Shown here: positions 21,583-31,673 of the stretch, piece after piece
How positions within the stretch are numbered: the stretch's first letter is position 1
How the letters are laid out: every line of letters begins with the position of its first letter
DNA from: Lactobacillaceae bacterium
GTDB taxonomy: Bacteria > Bacillota > Bacilli > Lactobacillales > Lactobacillaceae
DNA: 64,000 nt
Reading direction: 5' to 3'
Assembly: GCA_031289615.1 (NCBI GenBank)
Contig: JAITPD010000047.1
Coordinates: forward strand, 32,763-96,762
Notes under the pieces: model-generated
The model's input: only the letters and a program-made list of their open reading frames with translations
Databases searched by the model: none
What the model was told of the DNA's origin: nothing
Translations under genes and position numbers: made by a program

Positions 21583-22185
21583 ATGGATTTCACTGAAGCA
21601 AGTACCCAAGCATCAAATATGCTCAAATTATTGAATCATGATTTTGAAACATCATACATTTTCAACAAAACTAAGATACGTTTATTGGTTTCAAACCAAG
21701 ACTCATCCTCCGATTTGCCATTAATATTTGTAATAATAACAGTAAATTCAACTGAAATAATGCGCATGATTGAACTATATTCATCTAACGGATCAATCCG
21801 TTATAATCCATATTGGCCAGATGAGACCAAAGACATTGTGTTGCCAATTATTCGAGATAAAAACTTTTCTCCCATGCCTTTTTGGAATGATTTAAAACTT
21901 AGAATAGAATCACTAACATTAAACGTCTTAACGAAATCCGATGTCTCTAGTGGATCTTCTGGGACCACCTCGGCATTTGGAAATATTGACGATGTCTATC
22001 CAATGACCGTTGCCAACTGGACTAAAACACAAGAAAAAATCGGGCCAAATCAACAAAAGAGAATTTTAAGAACCTACGATAAATGGCACTTAGAACAATT
22101 AATTGCTCATCGTAAAACTATCCGCTTTACCCCTACAATTGAAAAGGCGAAAACAATTAACTTTTCTGATGTTTTTAAGAAATAA
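21583..22185 (+). CDS. Hypothetical protein, unit 2 of array
   Basis: Start MDFTEAST with SD AAGAGGG; YWPDETKD..PFWNDLKLRI shared with unit 1. Confidence 0.7.
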   Translation: MDFTEASTQASNMLKLLNHDFETSYIFNKTKIRLLVSNQDSSSDLPLIFVIITVNSTEIMRMIELYSSNGSIRYNPYWPDETKDIVLPIIRDKNFSPMPFWNDLKLRIESLTLNVLTKSDVSSGSSGTTSAFGNIDDVYPMTVANWTKTQEKIGPNQQKRILRTYDKWHLEQLIAHRKTIRFTPTIEKAKTINFSDVFKK

Positions 22186-22558
22186 TAGTCAATTCTTTGG
22201 CAATAATATCATTGCCATCTAATTCATCAGAAACTGAACCAGCACGTAGAACAGCCTTAACGTGTACATGTTTGCCAAGTAATCCAGATACTTCATCAGA
22301 ATTCCATGGAATTAATTTTTCACCATGCGGATTTATGGAAACGATGACAACTTCTTCAAAATAATAATCGACCTCAATTATCAAATAAGTATACGGAATG
22401 TCGTCCAGATCAACTCTCACTAGTTTTACAATCCCTTCAAATTCAACGCTTGGCAACTTTAAATCGGCTACGCCTAGATTAGTCACGTTGTGTGCTTGAA
22501 TTAATTCAGGTTCGTTTCTTTGCTGATGCATTAATTTCTTATCTAATGCTAAGTCCAT
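22175..22558 (-). CDS. Small hypothetical protein, possible OB-like fold
   Basis: Convergent with 21583-22185, 11-nt overlap. Confidence 0.6.
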   Translation of the reverse strand: MDLALDKKLMHQQRNEPELIQAHNVTNLGVADLKLPSVEFEGIVKLVRVDLDDIPYTYLIIEVDYYFEEVVIVSINPHGEKLIPWNSDEVSGLLGKHVHVKAVLRAGSVSDELDGNDIIAKELTIIS

Positions 22559-22628
22559 AACACTATCCTTCTTTCTATCAAGTTATGTATGCCGGCCATT
22601 CTAGCCGGCTTTTTTACTCTATCTGACA

Positions 22629-22813
22629 CTTTCCAACCCACACAGCCACACGCTTCAATTTTGGTTACTTTGGCCCAAAATATGCAATTGACGGCGTATA
22701 ATTGACCTTATCACAGTACTAATCCAAGTTTTGGACGAACTAATTAGTACCATGCAAAAAGAAAATACAAACAGAAGCGCGCAGCTGTGTGCGCTGGAAT
22801 AAGAGGCTTAAAA
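22629..22813 (+). promoter_or_regulatory. Repeated intergenic cassette and structured 5' leader, copy B
   Basis: Same order of elements as copy A. Confidence 0.85.
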
Positions 22814-23437
22814 ATGTTATTTACACTAACCAATTTACGTAACACGTACGCAACGATGTTACTCCCCAACAGTGAAGAGACTGGATTCTTTGAATTCATG
22901 TATAATAAACGGGACTTTTCTCTACTCTTAACCGTTACATCAACAGGCGAAAGAGGGTTACTTTTTAATAAGCGGGGAACCCTTGATGAATTGGAATTAA
23001 CTCTTTCTAAAAGCTTTCAAATGGACTCATTCGTAAAACAAAAGAATTATTGGTTCAAAATACGCGATTTCTTTGAGATTCATGAAGGTGTTGGTGAATC
23101 TTATTTAACGCCGATTGAGTTATTTAAAACGATCGATAAGAAGTTAGCACTTAAAAAATTTGATCGCACAAACCGAATAACTAGTTCGAGTTTGTATCAC
23201 CTCCCAAATCCAAATGCAGTATATTTTAAAACATTAATCTTTTGGAAATTGGTGAATTCTGAATATCCTGGTAAAAAACCAAGGCACTATACTGTTGACA
23301 ATCGCGATAAAGTGGCAAAATTATTACCAGATTTAGCAAAAAGTCTTAAAGATCAAGATGTCACAGTTGTTTTTCAAGAAGAATCCATATCTCAAGTTGA
23401 TGAGCAGATCAAGTATTCAGAAGCCCTAAACGGTTAA
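22814..23437 (+). CDS. Hypothetical protein, unit 3 of array
   Basis: Start MLFTLTNL after conserved leader and SD AAGAGG. Confidence 0.7.
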   Translation: MLFTLTNLRNTYATMLLPNSEETGFFEFMYNKRDFSLLLTVTSTGERGLLFNKRGTLDELELTLSKSFQMDSFVKQKNYWFKIRDFFEIHEGVGESYLTPIELFKTIDKKLALKKFDRTNRITSSSLYHLPNPNAVYFKTLIFWKLVNSEYPGKKPRHYTVDNRDKVAKLLPDLAKSLKDQDVTVVFQEESISQVDEQIKYSEALNG

Positions 23438-23445
23438 GCACTAAG

Positions 23446-23760
23446 CTAATCCCAAATCGTAATCTCTTCATTTGGTTCGATAAACCCTGTTTGGGGCTCA
23501 ATTTTAATAGCTGAATTTTTCATGAACATCCAAAATTGTTCCGCTGATACTGCAAAATATTTACCAGTAGTCAACTCCATTAGAACAATTAACCCAAATT
23601 CTAACTTATCAACCGGAACAAACCGAACTAACGCAAATTCATTTTGATGTTCGTCCTTGATCACACTCACTATTTCAGGAGTTTCTAAATATCCATTTAA
23701 TGACTTTGCAATTGGCTTATTTTGTGCTGTGATTGTCTCAATCAATGTAGTTTGTTCCAT
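23446..23760 (-). CDS. Small hypothetical protein
   Basis: Convergent with 22814-23437; conserved leader hairpin upstream. Confidence 0.6.
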   Translation of the reverse strand: MEQTTLIETITAQNKPIAKSLNGYLETPEIVSVIKDEHQNEFALVRFVPVDKLEFGLIVLMELTTGKYFAVSAEQFWMFMKNSAIKIEPQTGFIEPNEEITIWD

Positions 23761-23901
23761 AATGTTACCCTTCTTTCTATCAAGTTATGTATGCCGGCCA
23801 ATTTGACCGGCTTTTTATTACTTATTTGTCTGTTTTGAACGATTTACTAATTGTAAGCGCGTATAATTAATTTTAAAAAGTATCCTGGGGGAATGATAAA
23901 C

Positions 23902-24837
23902 ATGACTGAATTAATGAAAGAAGTGGCCCATACTTCAATTAAATATTTAAAAAGTAAATTACAAATTGAAATATGGACAGTACTAAACGTTGTCTTATAT
24001 ACAATATATTTTAATCCATTCAAAATTAGTCATTCTTTAATTCAATCATTTTCTAACACGATTGCACCTACTATCAGGAAAGACCTACTTGTGTGCATCA
24101 ATCATATAATGGATAATCTGTTAACCATATGGGAATTGTTAGCGGTTATTTTTTTAATCCTTCTTGTCATCATAATGCTTTTAGATAAATATAAAATTGA
24201 TCTAGTAAAATATACGTGGCTTTCGGATGGCCGTTCAAATAGCATAGCTCCAGTTAATGGGTTATACAAAATCGCAAATTTATTCACCTTTACTGCAACC
24301 AAATTCTGGACCCTTTGGTTCTTAGTAAACATTTTATTCAAATTCAAAAAATTCCCAACAAATCTACCATTTGTTACTGTTTATGTTAATCCTAATACTC
24401 TTGTTACCAGTATTTCATTCAATGTATCAACGTTATTATTCTGGACCAATCTAGTAATAGTTTTGGTAAAAATTGTACAATCGATATTTTATCAATCTTA
24501 CAAATCAAAAAATGGTTGGGCCAAGTCTTTTGACAATATTACCCGAGAGCTAGATTATGAATCCATCTTAAAGTTACCTTACTCAAAAAATAAATCTTCT
24601 GAAGAAATAACGTACTATCTGATGAAGTATAAAACGTTAATTAATGACAAACAAATATTTATAGTGGCTCAAGCCGTTACAACAAAATATTTTCCCGATG
24701 GTGTTCATAAAATAGATCCAGATAAATTAACTTACAATGTACTAGGCTATTATTACTCCATCTCTGAAGCTCACCTTCATTTTAAGCTAATTACCGACAA
24801 TCCTACTGCATTTGCGACTATCGATGATTTTGAATAA
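23902..24837 (+). CDS. Polytopic membrane protein, unit 4 of array
   Basis: About four hydrophobic segments; SD GGGGGA. Confidence 0.65.
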   Translation: MTELMKEVAHTSIKYLKSKLQIEIWTVLNVVLYTIYFNPFKISHSLIQSFSNTIAPTIRKDLLVCINHIMDNLLTIWELLAVIFLILLVIIMLLDKYKIDLVKYTWLSDGRSNSIAPVNGLYKIANLFTFTATKFWTLWFLVNILFKFKKFPTNLPFVTVYVNPNTLVTSISFNVSTLLFWTNLVIVLVKIVQSIFYQSYKSKNGWAKSFDNITRELDYESILKLPYSKNKSSEEITYYLMKYKTLINDKQIFIVAQAVTTKYFPDGVHKIDPDKLTYNVLGYYYSISEAHLHFKLITDNPTAFATIDDFE

Positions 24838-25033
24838 TCGCGCGTATATATAAAATAATAAAAGTAATTAATATGAATCCCAGCATCGAAATTAACTGAA
24901 CAACCCCATGCGGAAAATTTGCAAAATCACTAAACATGGTTAATATTAACAACGCCATGACCCCAATTAATACCCATTGGACACCAATAAGATCCTTTTT
25001 GCTTACCTTGATGTCATTGTCTTCATTGTTCAT
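24818..25033 (-). CDS. Small two-TM membrane protein
   Basis: MNNEDNDIKVSKKDLIGVQWVLIGVMALLIL...; convergent with 23902-24837. Confidence 0.6.
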   Translation of the reverse strand: MNNEDNDIKVSKKDLIGVQWVLIGVMALLILTMFSDFANFPHGVVQLISMLGFILITFIILYIRAIIQNHR

Positions 25034-25089
25034 TATCACGTTCCTCTTTTCATAGTTATGTATGCCGGCCAACTTGACCGGCTTTTATT

Positions 25090-28000
25090 TTACTTATCTG
25101 AATCTTGACGCTTCTTAGCAAGCAGTCCCGTGATTGCCAACAAGAAGGCACTCAACCCAACCATTACTAACTCTGGGCGTTGTTGCATTGCAGCTCCCGT
25201 GTTAGGTAAGACCGCAACTCCATTATCTAATGAATCCTCGATTTGTGTTAAACTAGCGCCTTGTTTAGGTTCAGTTTCAACTGGAATCAAAGCATCTTTC
25301 AATGTTGGTTCATGCGTTTCTGTTTTGATTGGCTTAGGATCAACAGGCGATACTACCTGTTTAGCTGTATTGTCGTAGAAGTCCTTTGCATTCACGCTCA
25401 AAGGTGCTCCAACCGCCGTCTTAGTAATTTGGCCGTCACCATTTTGATTAGTAACGCCCCCATCGTCAGTAATGACTTGGCTTTGAATCTTAGTTACTAA
25501 GACTTGTTGGTGATCTGTGCCATCATTAATTAGCACATCACTGGTATACGTTCCGTCATCGTTTAAGTGCGAGTAACCCGTTGGCACATTCACGTTCACG
25601 TCTTGGTGATTAGTGATTTTAACATCACTGGTTCCAATCACATTGCCGTTTTGATCCACGAATTCAACGGTGACTGTTTGATAGAAATCATCAGGGTTAA
25701 CTGAGATTGGGTCATCAACGACATCTTTTTGAACCACCGCTGCCCCAACTGATTGTTGGTTTGCATCAGATACGTTACCCGCATCATCGGTTGCTGTGAC
25801 AGCAATTACATCACCAATCTGAGCACTTGGTACGTCAATGCTATAAGCTCCGTCATTACCAGTTTGTTGTGTCAGCTTAGAACCATCCGCAGTAATCACC
25901 GTGACTAATGAATTAGGTTCAGCGGTTCCAGAAACGGTGGTTGTACCACCATCTGGACTAACCGGAGTCACCGCTTCACTTGGCATGTCGGGCGCTGTAA
26001 TGTCTGAGTAAACAACCGACACAACATTATTGATTGAATCACCAGTTAATGTCTCGGCAGCTGCGCCATTTTGATCAGGTGTTAACCCGCTCAATGCTGG
26101 GGCGTTCACTGCGTTAAGCTCAGCATTATCTGAAACCCATGCTGTGTAACTAACTAAACCAGTTGCAGCATCCGTGGTTGCCACTCGCGTGAAGTTCGCT
26201 GTTTGCAAGACACTTGGCAATAAATCATTACCCTTAGCGTCCACGAACTTAACTAATCGTGAAATCGTCTTAGCTTCATCTTGTGAGCTCGTCTTGTGTG
26301 TCAAATGCACTGTAATGACTTGTCCACCGTCAGCGCTGAATGTGCTTGGAATCTCAGTTCCAGCTACTAAGTTATAATTGGCTGGTGCACTTGGGGTAAA
26401 CTCAACCGCTTGGTCAGTTACACCATTAAGTGTATTTGAATCAACGATTGCACTGTTATCATCATCGTCTACATAATTTACTGTAATCGTTTGGGCATTT
26501 GGCGTATACGTTACGGTTGTATAACGATCTGAAATCAAATCTTCTGGTGAAACACTATAATCATACTGATTGGTCAATGGGAAAAATTCATCGTAGTCAA
26601 CACTAGTCGTCAATGCTGTATATCCTGCTATTTCAGGGGTTGCAGTAGTCATCCAATCGGTACTTGTCATGCGTTCACCATTGACTGACCTTAAATCATA
26701 CAAACCAACACCCGACACATCATCACGCTCTTCATCTAATAATAAATTATAAACAACGTCCACTGGTGTTTGATCACCAGCACCAACATAATGAATTGTA
26801 AATGTCCGCGTAAATTGAGAATCTGTCATGTGGTGGTAATAGTGAACTGTAATTACTTGACCACCGTCAGAGCTAAATGTTGCCGGTTGGCCAGTTACAT
26901 TTACAAATACATAACCAGCTGGAAGATAATCAGGTGTAAACACAACTGCTTGATCTGTAATTCCATCTAGTGTTTCGGTTTTTATCAATGAACTAGTCTT
27001 AAGATCCAAACTATGCCGGTCTGTTAGTGTGCTAAAATCATCGTCGACATAGTTGACGGTAATGCTTTGAGCATTCGCTGCGTAACTCACGTTGACCGTT
27101 TGGTCAGCTGGTGCAGTTGTGCTAGTTGCATCAAGATTAACAGCGCCGATTGTTGCTGTATAACCGGCCACGTCTTGAATGTCACTATCTTGCATTAGTC
27201 CATACTTACCAAGCGTGTAAGTCGTTACACCTGTGACCAGGTTTGTGTCGGTATCATAACCGACTTTACTTGCGTCATAACTAACATTTTTGGCAGTTGG
27301 CAATCCAGTTGCGACATAATTAATCGTTTGGACATAACTACCGGTCGTGTGCTTTTCAGTCACCGTCATCTGATAGATGTTACTTGCTGGGTCCGCCTTA
27401 AACGTTGTCCCCATTCCACCACTCGTAAAGTTGTACTTGTCTGTTAGCGCAACGATTGCATCGTTGACACTACTCCAGTCAATCAATCCGTCAACCACAC
27501 CACTCACTTCAAAGCTTTGCACAACCTTATTGCCATTATCAGTATCGACAATGTTCAACGTAGCTGTCGTTGCATTGGCTGTATATGTGACTGTCACGGA
27601 ACTAATTGTACCGTTAGTTGAACTTGTTGCTGCCACAGAACTTTGATTTGGCGTATAACCTGCTACAGCTGGGCTATTAATCGCGTCAAATTGCGCTTCA
27701 GTCCAAGTAATCGCTCCCGTCACCAAGTCAGTAATCTTAGTCGCGTTCACTGTTTGGTTTTGACTTGCGACAGCTTTGTCACTTGGCAAACCAGCATAGT
27801 TGACCGTTTCAGTGACGGGCACTAATTCACTCGTCGTGGCGTGCTTTAGAAGCACTTGATACGTTTGACCATTAATTGTTCCATCAGACCCAACCACTTC
27901 ACTAAACGTTTGGGTGGTAATTCCTGTTACTTTGGTTCCATCAGCTAATTGATAGCCGACTAAGACATAATTATCTGGGATGGTGACTGTACCGTCGTAC

Positions 28001-30870
28001 TTCGTTCCAATTGCGCCGGTATCCGTTACTGTTGAAAGCACTTTGTTACTATCATCTGAATCAATCAAGTTATAAGATGCTGTCACTGTGCGTGTCGCTT
28101 TAATCGTGTTGGTCGTTGACAAAGCGGTTGAAATGGCTGAACCATCGGCGTTCAATGGTTGGGTAGTCCATGTCACAGCTAGTGACTTACCAGTCACAAT
28201 CGTTGTATCAGGATCATCTAATGAGACGGTTGCAATAATCTTGGCAATCTTAGCTTGAGCAATTGAAACCCCACTAATTTGGATCGAAACAGCTTGGTCA
28301 TAGGTCGTGACAATACCTTGCGCTGTTAGATAAACAATTGTTGCGCCAGTAATTGGGTTACCGTCTACATCAACAATTTGAATTGGGGCGGTTAAATGCA
28401 CGCCTAATTGATTAGTACTATCGCGCAAATTCAAAGTCGTTAGTGTATCTGGCACATCACTCTTCATTCCGTCATACAAGATGTCAGAAATGGTGAGTGT
28501 GTTACTCTTTGACAAATCAATGGTCCCAGTTGAAGCTTGTACTGCTGTGTCACCAGAACCTTGAATGCTGGTTTGTTGATAATATGTGGCTGGTGCAACA
28601 ACCGTACCTAGCATTCCTTGTGCACCATCATAAATAATTGTAGTTCGATCACCATCAGTTGAAAAACTATCTCGAGCCAATGCCGTTGCGTTTGTCACTG
28701 TCTCTATATTCAAGTTTTGAACGATTGTGTTGTCAAATGTTAACGTGACATTTGGTTGCCCAATCACTTCACCTGGATATGCTGAAGGCAACGGCACTAG
28801 TGTATAAGTGACCGCTAAGGAGTTGTTTTGAGATGTGGTCCCTGCGTATTGGACCGTGGTGGTTACAGCGGTTGGGTCGTATGTGATGGTTAAAGTTTTC
28901 ATATCAGCAGAATACGTGTACACAAGACCTTTGGTCGGAATGCCATTAGATCCAAATATTGTGTCCTTTGGCGCCGTTAGTACCCAAACCGGATTAGCTA
29001 CTGCAATTGCTTTTATAAATGGTGTTGTGAGCAATCCAGTCTCAGACACGGTTATATATATAGTAGACCCAGTACCCGCCCCGACAGTCATTGCGGCATT
29101 ATAGTCACTTTGCACCATTCCACTATTGGTCATTTGATAAGAGGGCGCTGTAATAAACTTAATACCCGAAAGGATGTCACCTGGTAACAAATTGCTGGCT
29201 CTTGTCGCACTTAACCCTGAATTATTATCTACCGCTGAATAACTATTGTATGTCCTTGACATGTATCCTAATTGCGATGGATCAATCAATGAAACATTAC
29301 CATACAAAGCCCCTTCTGTTGACCAAATCATAGTTCCGCTATTTAGTGCTAACGTTGCAATGTTTTTAATTGGGTCCACCGTTGAATCAATCGCAAGTGT
29401 CTGCATGGTCCCGTCACCAACAATTGTAATCACCTGACCCGATGCAAGTGTAATCGTATAAGTCACACCGTTTGTCGTTTGAATACCGGTAATATTGTAA
29501 TTCATATTAGTCGTTGAAAAATCTTCTGAATCAGAAAGCGTATTATCTGGATTTGGATCAATGTAGTTTGCTGTAGCAGTTGCGCCGATTGTAATGACCT
29601 TTGTCGTATTTCCGGCTTGTGCAACCTCCGTTAAAGCACTCACGTGGGAACCATCGTTGATATTATATCCACCTGCAATGCGTGCTAATGATACATTTGT
29701 TCCAATTTGTCCAGCCGTACCAGTATAGCTAAAAGATTGCTCATCAAGCGCTCCTGTTATAATCGCTCCGGTCCAAGGAGTTGACTCTTTTGTTGAACCG
29801 TCAATCGTGTGCCAGTTGACCTGTACTGATGAGCTTGACATCGATACAATTGTTGAATATGGTGTCCCAGCGGCGATCGTGATGGTCACCGTATTATCAG
29901 TATTGGTATAACTGACACCGGCTGGTAATGTTCCTAACCACGTCACGCTGTCGATTTGAACATTAGTCAAGGCACTGTATGTGAACACAATGTCTTGCGA
30001 CACAACTGCTGAAGAGCGCGTGAATGCGTTACCCCCATTGCTGAGAATTTGATACAATCCATATGGATTAAGGGATAATATTCCGTCCGACACAACGGTT
30101 CCATTTGATGTAATGGCCTCGTTGGCAACTCCATAAGAACTGCCAACGTTTTTAATATATATAGCTGGATTTTTGAATGTATATACTTTGTTGACGGTGA
30201 TGTCTAAATCATCCAATGCCGCTCCATTAAGAATTGTACTAACCGTTGAGGTGGCTGACTGTAGTCCGTTGGCCCAACTTGAAGTCGCCTTAGGAAGATT
30301 GTTATATTTTACATAAATCGCGATTGACGCCGTCATGTCTTGGGTAAACGTATAGGTTACAGTTCCTGCAGTTGTATTAGTTGAAACAGTTGTTCCTGCT
30401 ACTGTATCATTTTTAACCCAGGCAAAATCATTTGGATTATAGTTAAACGTCAATTTGTCACCCGCTTTAAAAGTTCCAGTCTCTGTCACCGGAATAAAAC
30501 TGGCGGTTGCTAAATCAGTGTCAGTCCAAGTCTGTTGACCCGTCAATGAATGTGTCGCCACTGCGGGTGCATCACTCGTTGCCGAACTAGCGGTACTATC
30601 TGCCGCTGAACTGGCGGTTGAATCAGCTTCACTAGCAGCCGAGCTTGAATCGTCAGCTGTTGAATCGGGAATACTTGCTGATGATAATGCGACCACATCA
30701 CCATCATCTGGGGTATCAGCAGTTACTTCGCTCACAGGTGCCCCGCTATCAGTATCATCAGCATGGGCTAGGCTAACACCACCCATTGTCATTAATGTTG
30801 CACTTGCAATTCCTGCAAAGAGCCACCGCTTGCCTGCTTTATACATCTTAAAGTGTAAATTCTTATCCAT
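25090..30870 (-). CDS. LPxTG-anchored mucus-binding/MucBP-like adhesin with KxYKxGKxW-type signal peptide
   Basis: FKMYKAGKRWLFAGIASATLMTMGGVSLAHA; repeated YVDDD...LNGVTDQAVEFTP..Y modules; C-terminal LPNTGAAMQQRP...LLAKKRQDSDK. Confidence 0.92.
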   Translation of the reverse strand: MDKNLHFKMYKAGKRWLFAGIASATLMTMGGVSLAHADDTDSGAPVSEVTADTPDDGDVVALSSASIPDSTADDSSSAASEADSTASSAADSTASSATSDAPAVATHSLTGQQTWTDTDLATASFIPVTETGTFKAGDKLTFNYNPNDFAWVKNDTVAGTTVSTNTTAGTVTYTFTQDMTASIAIYVKYNNLPKATSSWANGLQSATSTVSTILNGAALDDLDITVNKVYTFKNPAIYIKNVGSSYGVANEAITSNGTVVSDGILSLNPYGLYQILSNGGNAFTRSSAVVSQDIVFTYSALTNVQIDSVTWLGTLPAGVSYTNTDNTVTITIAAGTPYSTIVSMSSSSVQVNWHTIDGSTKESTPWTGAIITGALDEQSFSYTGTAGQIGTNVSLARIAGGYNINDGSHVSALTEVAQAGNTTKVITIGATATANYIDPNPDNTLSDSEDFSTTNMNYNITGIQTTNGVTYTITLASGQVITIVGDGTMQTLAIDSTVDPIKNIATLALNSGTMIWSTEGALYGNVSLIDPSQLGYMSRTYNSYSAVDNNSGLSATRASNLLPGDILSGIKFITAPSYQMTNSGMVQSDYNAAMTVGAGTGSTIYITVSETGLLTTPFIKAIAVANPVWVLTAPKDTIFGSNGIPTKGLVYTYSADMKTLTITYDPTAVTTTVQYAGTTSQNNSLAVTYTLVPLPSAYPGEVIGQPNVTLTFDNTIVQNLNIETVTNATALARDSFSTDGDRTTIIYDGAQGMLGTVVAPATYYQQTSIQGSGDTAVQASTGTIDLSKSNTLTISDILYDGMKSDVPDTLTTLNLRDSTNQLGVHLTAPIQIVDVDGNPITGATIVYLTAQGIVTTYDQAVSIQISGVSIAQAKIAKIIATVSLDDPDTTIVTGKSLAVTWTTQPLNADGSAISTALSTTNTIKATRTVTASYNLIDSDDSNKVLSTVTDTGAIGTKYDGTVTIPDNYVLVGYQLADGTKVTGITTQTFSEVVGSDGTINGQTYQVLLKHATTSELVPVTETVNYAGLPSDKAVASQNQTVNATKITDLVTGAITWTEAQFDAINSPAVAGYTPNQSSVAATSSTNGTISSVTVTYTANATTATLNIVDTDNGNKVVQSFEVSGVVDGLIDWSSVNDAIVALTDKYNFTSGGMGTTFKADPASNIYQMTVTEKHTTGSYVQTINYVATGLPTAKNVSYDASKVGYDTDTNLVTGVTTYTLGKYGLMQDSDIQDVAGYTATIGAVNLDATSTTAPADQTVNVSYAANAQSITVNYVDDDFSTLTDRHSLDLKTSSLIKTETLDGITDQAVVFTPDYLPAGYVFVNVTGQPATFSSDGGQVITVHYYHHMTDSQFTRTFTIHYVGAGDQTPVDVVYNLLLDEERDDVSGVGLYDLRSVNGERMTSTDWMTTATPEIAGYTALTTSVDYDEFFPLTNQYDYSVSPEDLISDRYTTVTYTPNAQTITVNYVDDDDNSAIVDSNTLNGVTDQAVEFTPSAPANYNLVAGTEIPSTFSADGGQVITVHLTHKTSSQDEAKTISRLVKFVDAKGNDLLPSVLQTANFTRVATTDAATGLVSYTAWVSDNAELNAVNAPALSGLTPDQNGAAAETLTGDSINNVVSVVYSDITAPDMPSEAVTPVSPDGGTTTVSGTAEPNSLVTVITADGSKLTQQTGNDGAYSIDVPSAQIGDVIAVTATDDAGNVSDANQQSVGAAVVQKDVVDDPISVNPDDFYQTVTVEFVDQNGNVIGTSDVKITNHQDVNVNVPTGYSHLNDDGTYTSDVLINDGTDHQQVLVTKIQSQVITDDGGVTNQNGDGQITKTAVGAPLSVNAKDFYDNTAKQVVSPVDPKPIKTETHEPTLKDALIPVETEPKQGASLTQIEDSLDNGVAVLPNTGAAMQQRPELVMVGLSAFLLAITGLLAKKRQDSDK

Positions 30871-30912
30871 TATGTTTATCTCCATTAAAAAAACGTTATT
30901 TTGCTCTTATAC

Positions 30913-30951
30913 AAAATAACGCTCATTAATTTACTTTCAAAAAGTAACTAT
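30913..30951 (-). promoter_or_regulatory. Shared promoter P4 (adhesin)
   Basis: ATAGTTACTTTT-N21-TATTTT. Confidence 0.65.
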
Positions 30952-31397
30952 TAAAATGGAAGTTGATCATCTGGAATTTCAACAACATTTCCTTTGCTAA
31001 ATGGATCATTTGCATCAGGTGTTGGAATTTGATTTTCTGGAATGGCGACTGATTGACGACGAGCATCAGTTTCAGCCTTTGTTTCTAACAAAGTAAAGTT
31101 ATCAACAACAACTTCAGTAACAAAGACATGTTGTCCTTGTTGATTATCGTATTGACGAGTATTAATACGACCAGTAATGGCAACTTGTGATCCCTTGGTT
31201 GTCATGTTAACAAAATTTTCAGCGGCTTTACGCCAAATCACAATATTGATGAAATCAGCCTCTCGCTCCCCATTTTGGTTTGTGCGATTACGTTCAGATG
31301 CCAAAGTAAATGTCGCAACTGCTACTCCTGTTGGTGTATATCGCAGCTCTGGTACTCGGACAATCCGTCCTGTTAAATTAACACTATTCATGCTCAT
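30951..31397 (-). CDS. ssb: Single-stranded DNA-binding protein
   Basis: MNSVNLTGRIVRVPELRYTPTGVAVATFTLASERNR...; C-terminal tail IPDDQLPF. Confidence 0.93.
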   Translation of the reverse strand: MSMNSVNLTGRIVRVPELRYTPTGVAVATFTLASERNRTNQNGEREADFINIVIWRKAAENFVNMTTKGSQVAITGRINTRQYDNQQGQHVFVTEVVVDNFTLLETKAETDARRQSVAIPENQIPTPDANDPFSKGNVVEIPDDQLPF

Positions 31398-31650
31398 GAT
31401 TATTCTCCATTTCTGTTTCTTGCTTAACACCACTAATCAACGCAGCTAACTTTTCAAGATCATCAGTTCCATACTTAGACTTCAAACTCTCTACAATCGC
31501 GTTAGCTTTTGCTGATTCAATTTTTTCAATTTGATCATCAAGCTTAGCTAACTGCTTATCACGCTTTTCGTTAAGTGCTGCAACCTTTTCATTGTATGAT
31601 TGAACGATACTTTCACGTTCTTGTTGTAATTCAATCAATGTTTTTGCCAT
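31384..31650 (-). CDS. Small coiled-coil protein
   Basis: Heptad-rich E/K sequence, overlaps ssb start. Confidence 0.6.
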   Translation of the reverse strand: MAKTLIELQQERESIVQSYNEKVAALNEKRDKQLAKLDDQIEKIESAKANAIVESLKSKYGTDDLEKLAALISGVKQETEMENNHEHE

Positions 31651-31673
31651 AATCTACCTCATTTCTGCCATTA

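Noticed and set aside
21396-21626. Minus ORF MSIFDAWVLASVKSILC...
   Set aside because: Antisense to the conserved cassette and unit 2 start; arises from the repeat.
24818-25072. Extended start MAGIHNYEKR of small membrane protein
   Set aside because: MAGIHNYEKR is encoded by the repeated intergenic hairpin/leader; the RBS favours the start at 25033.
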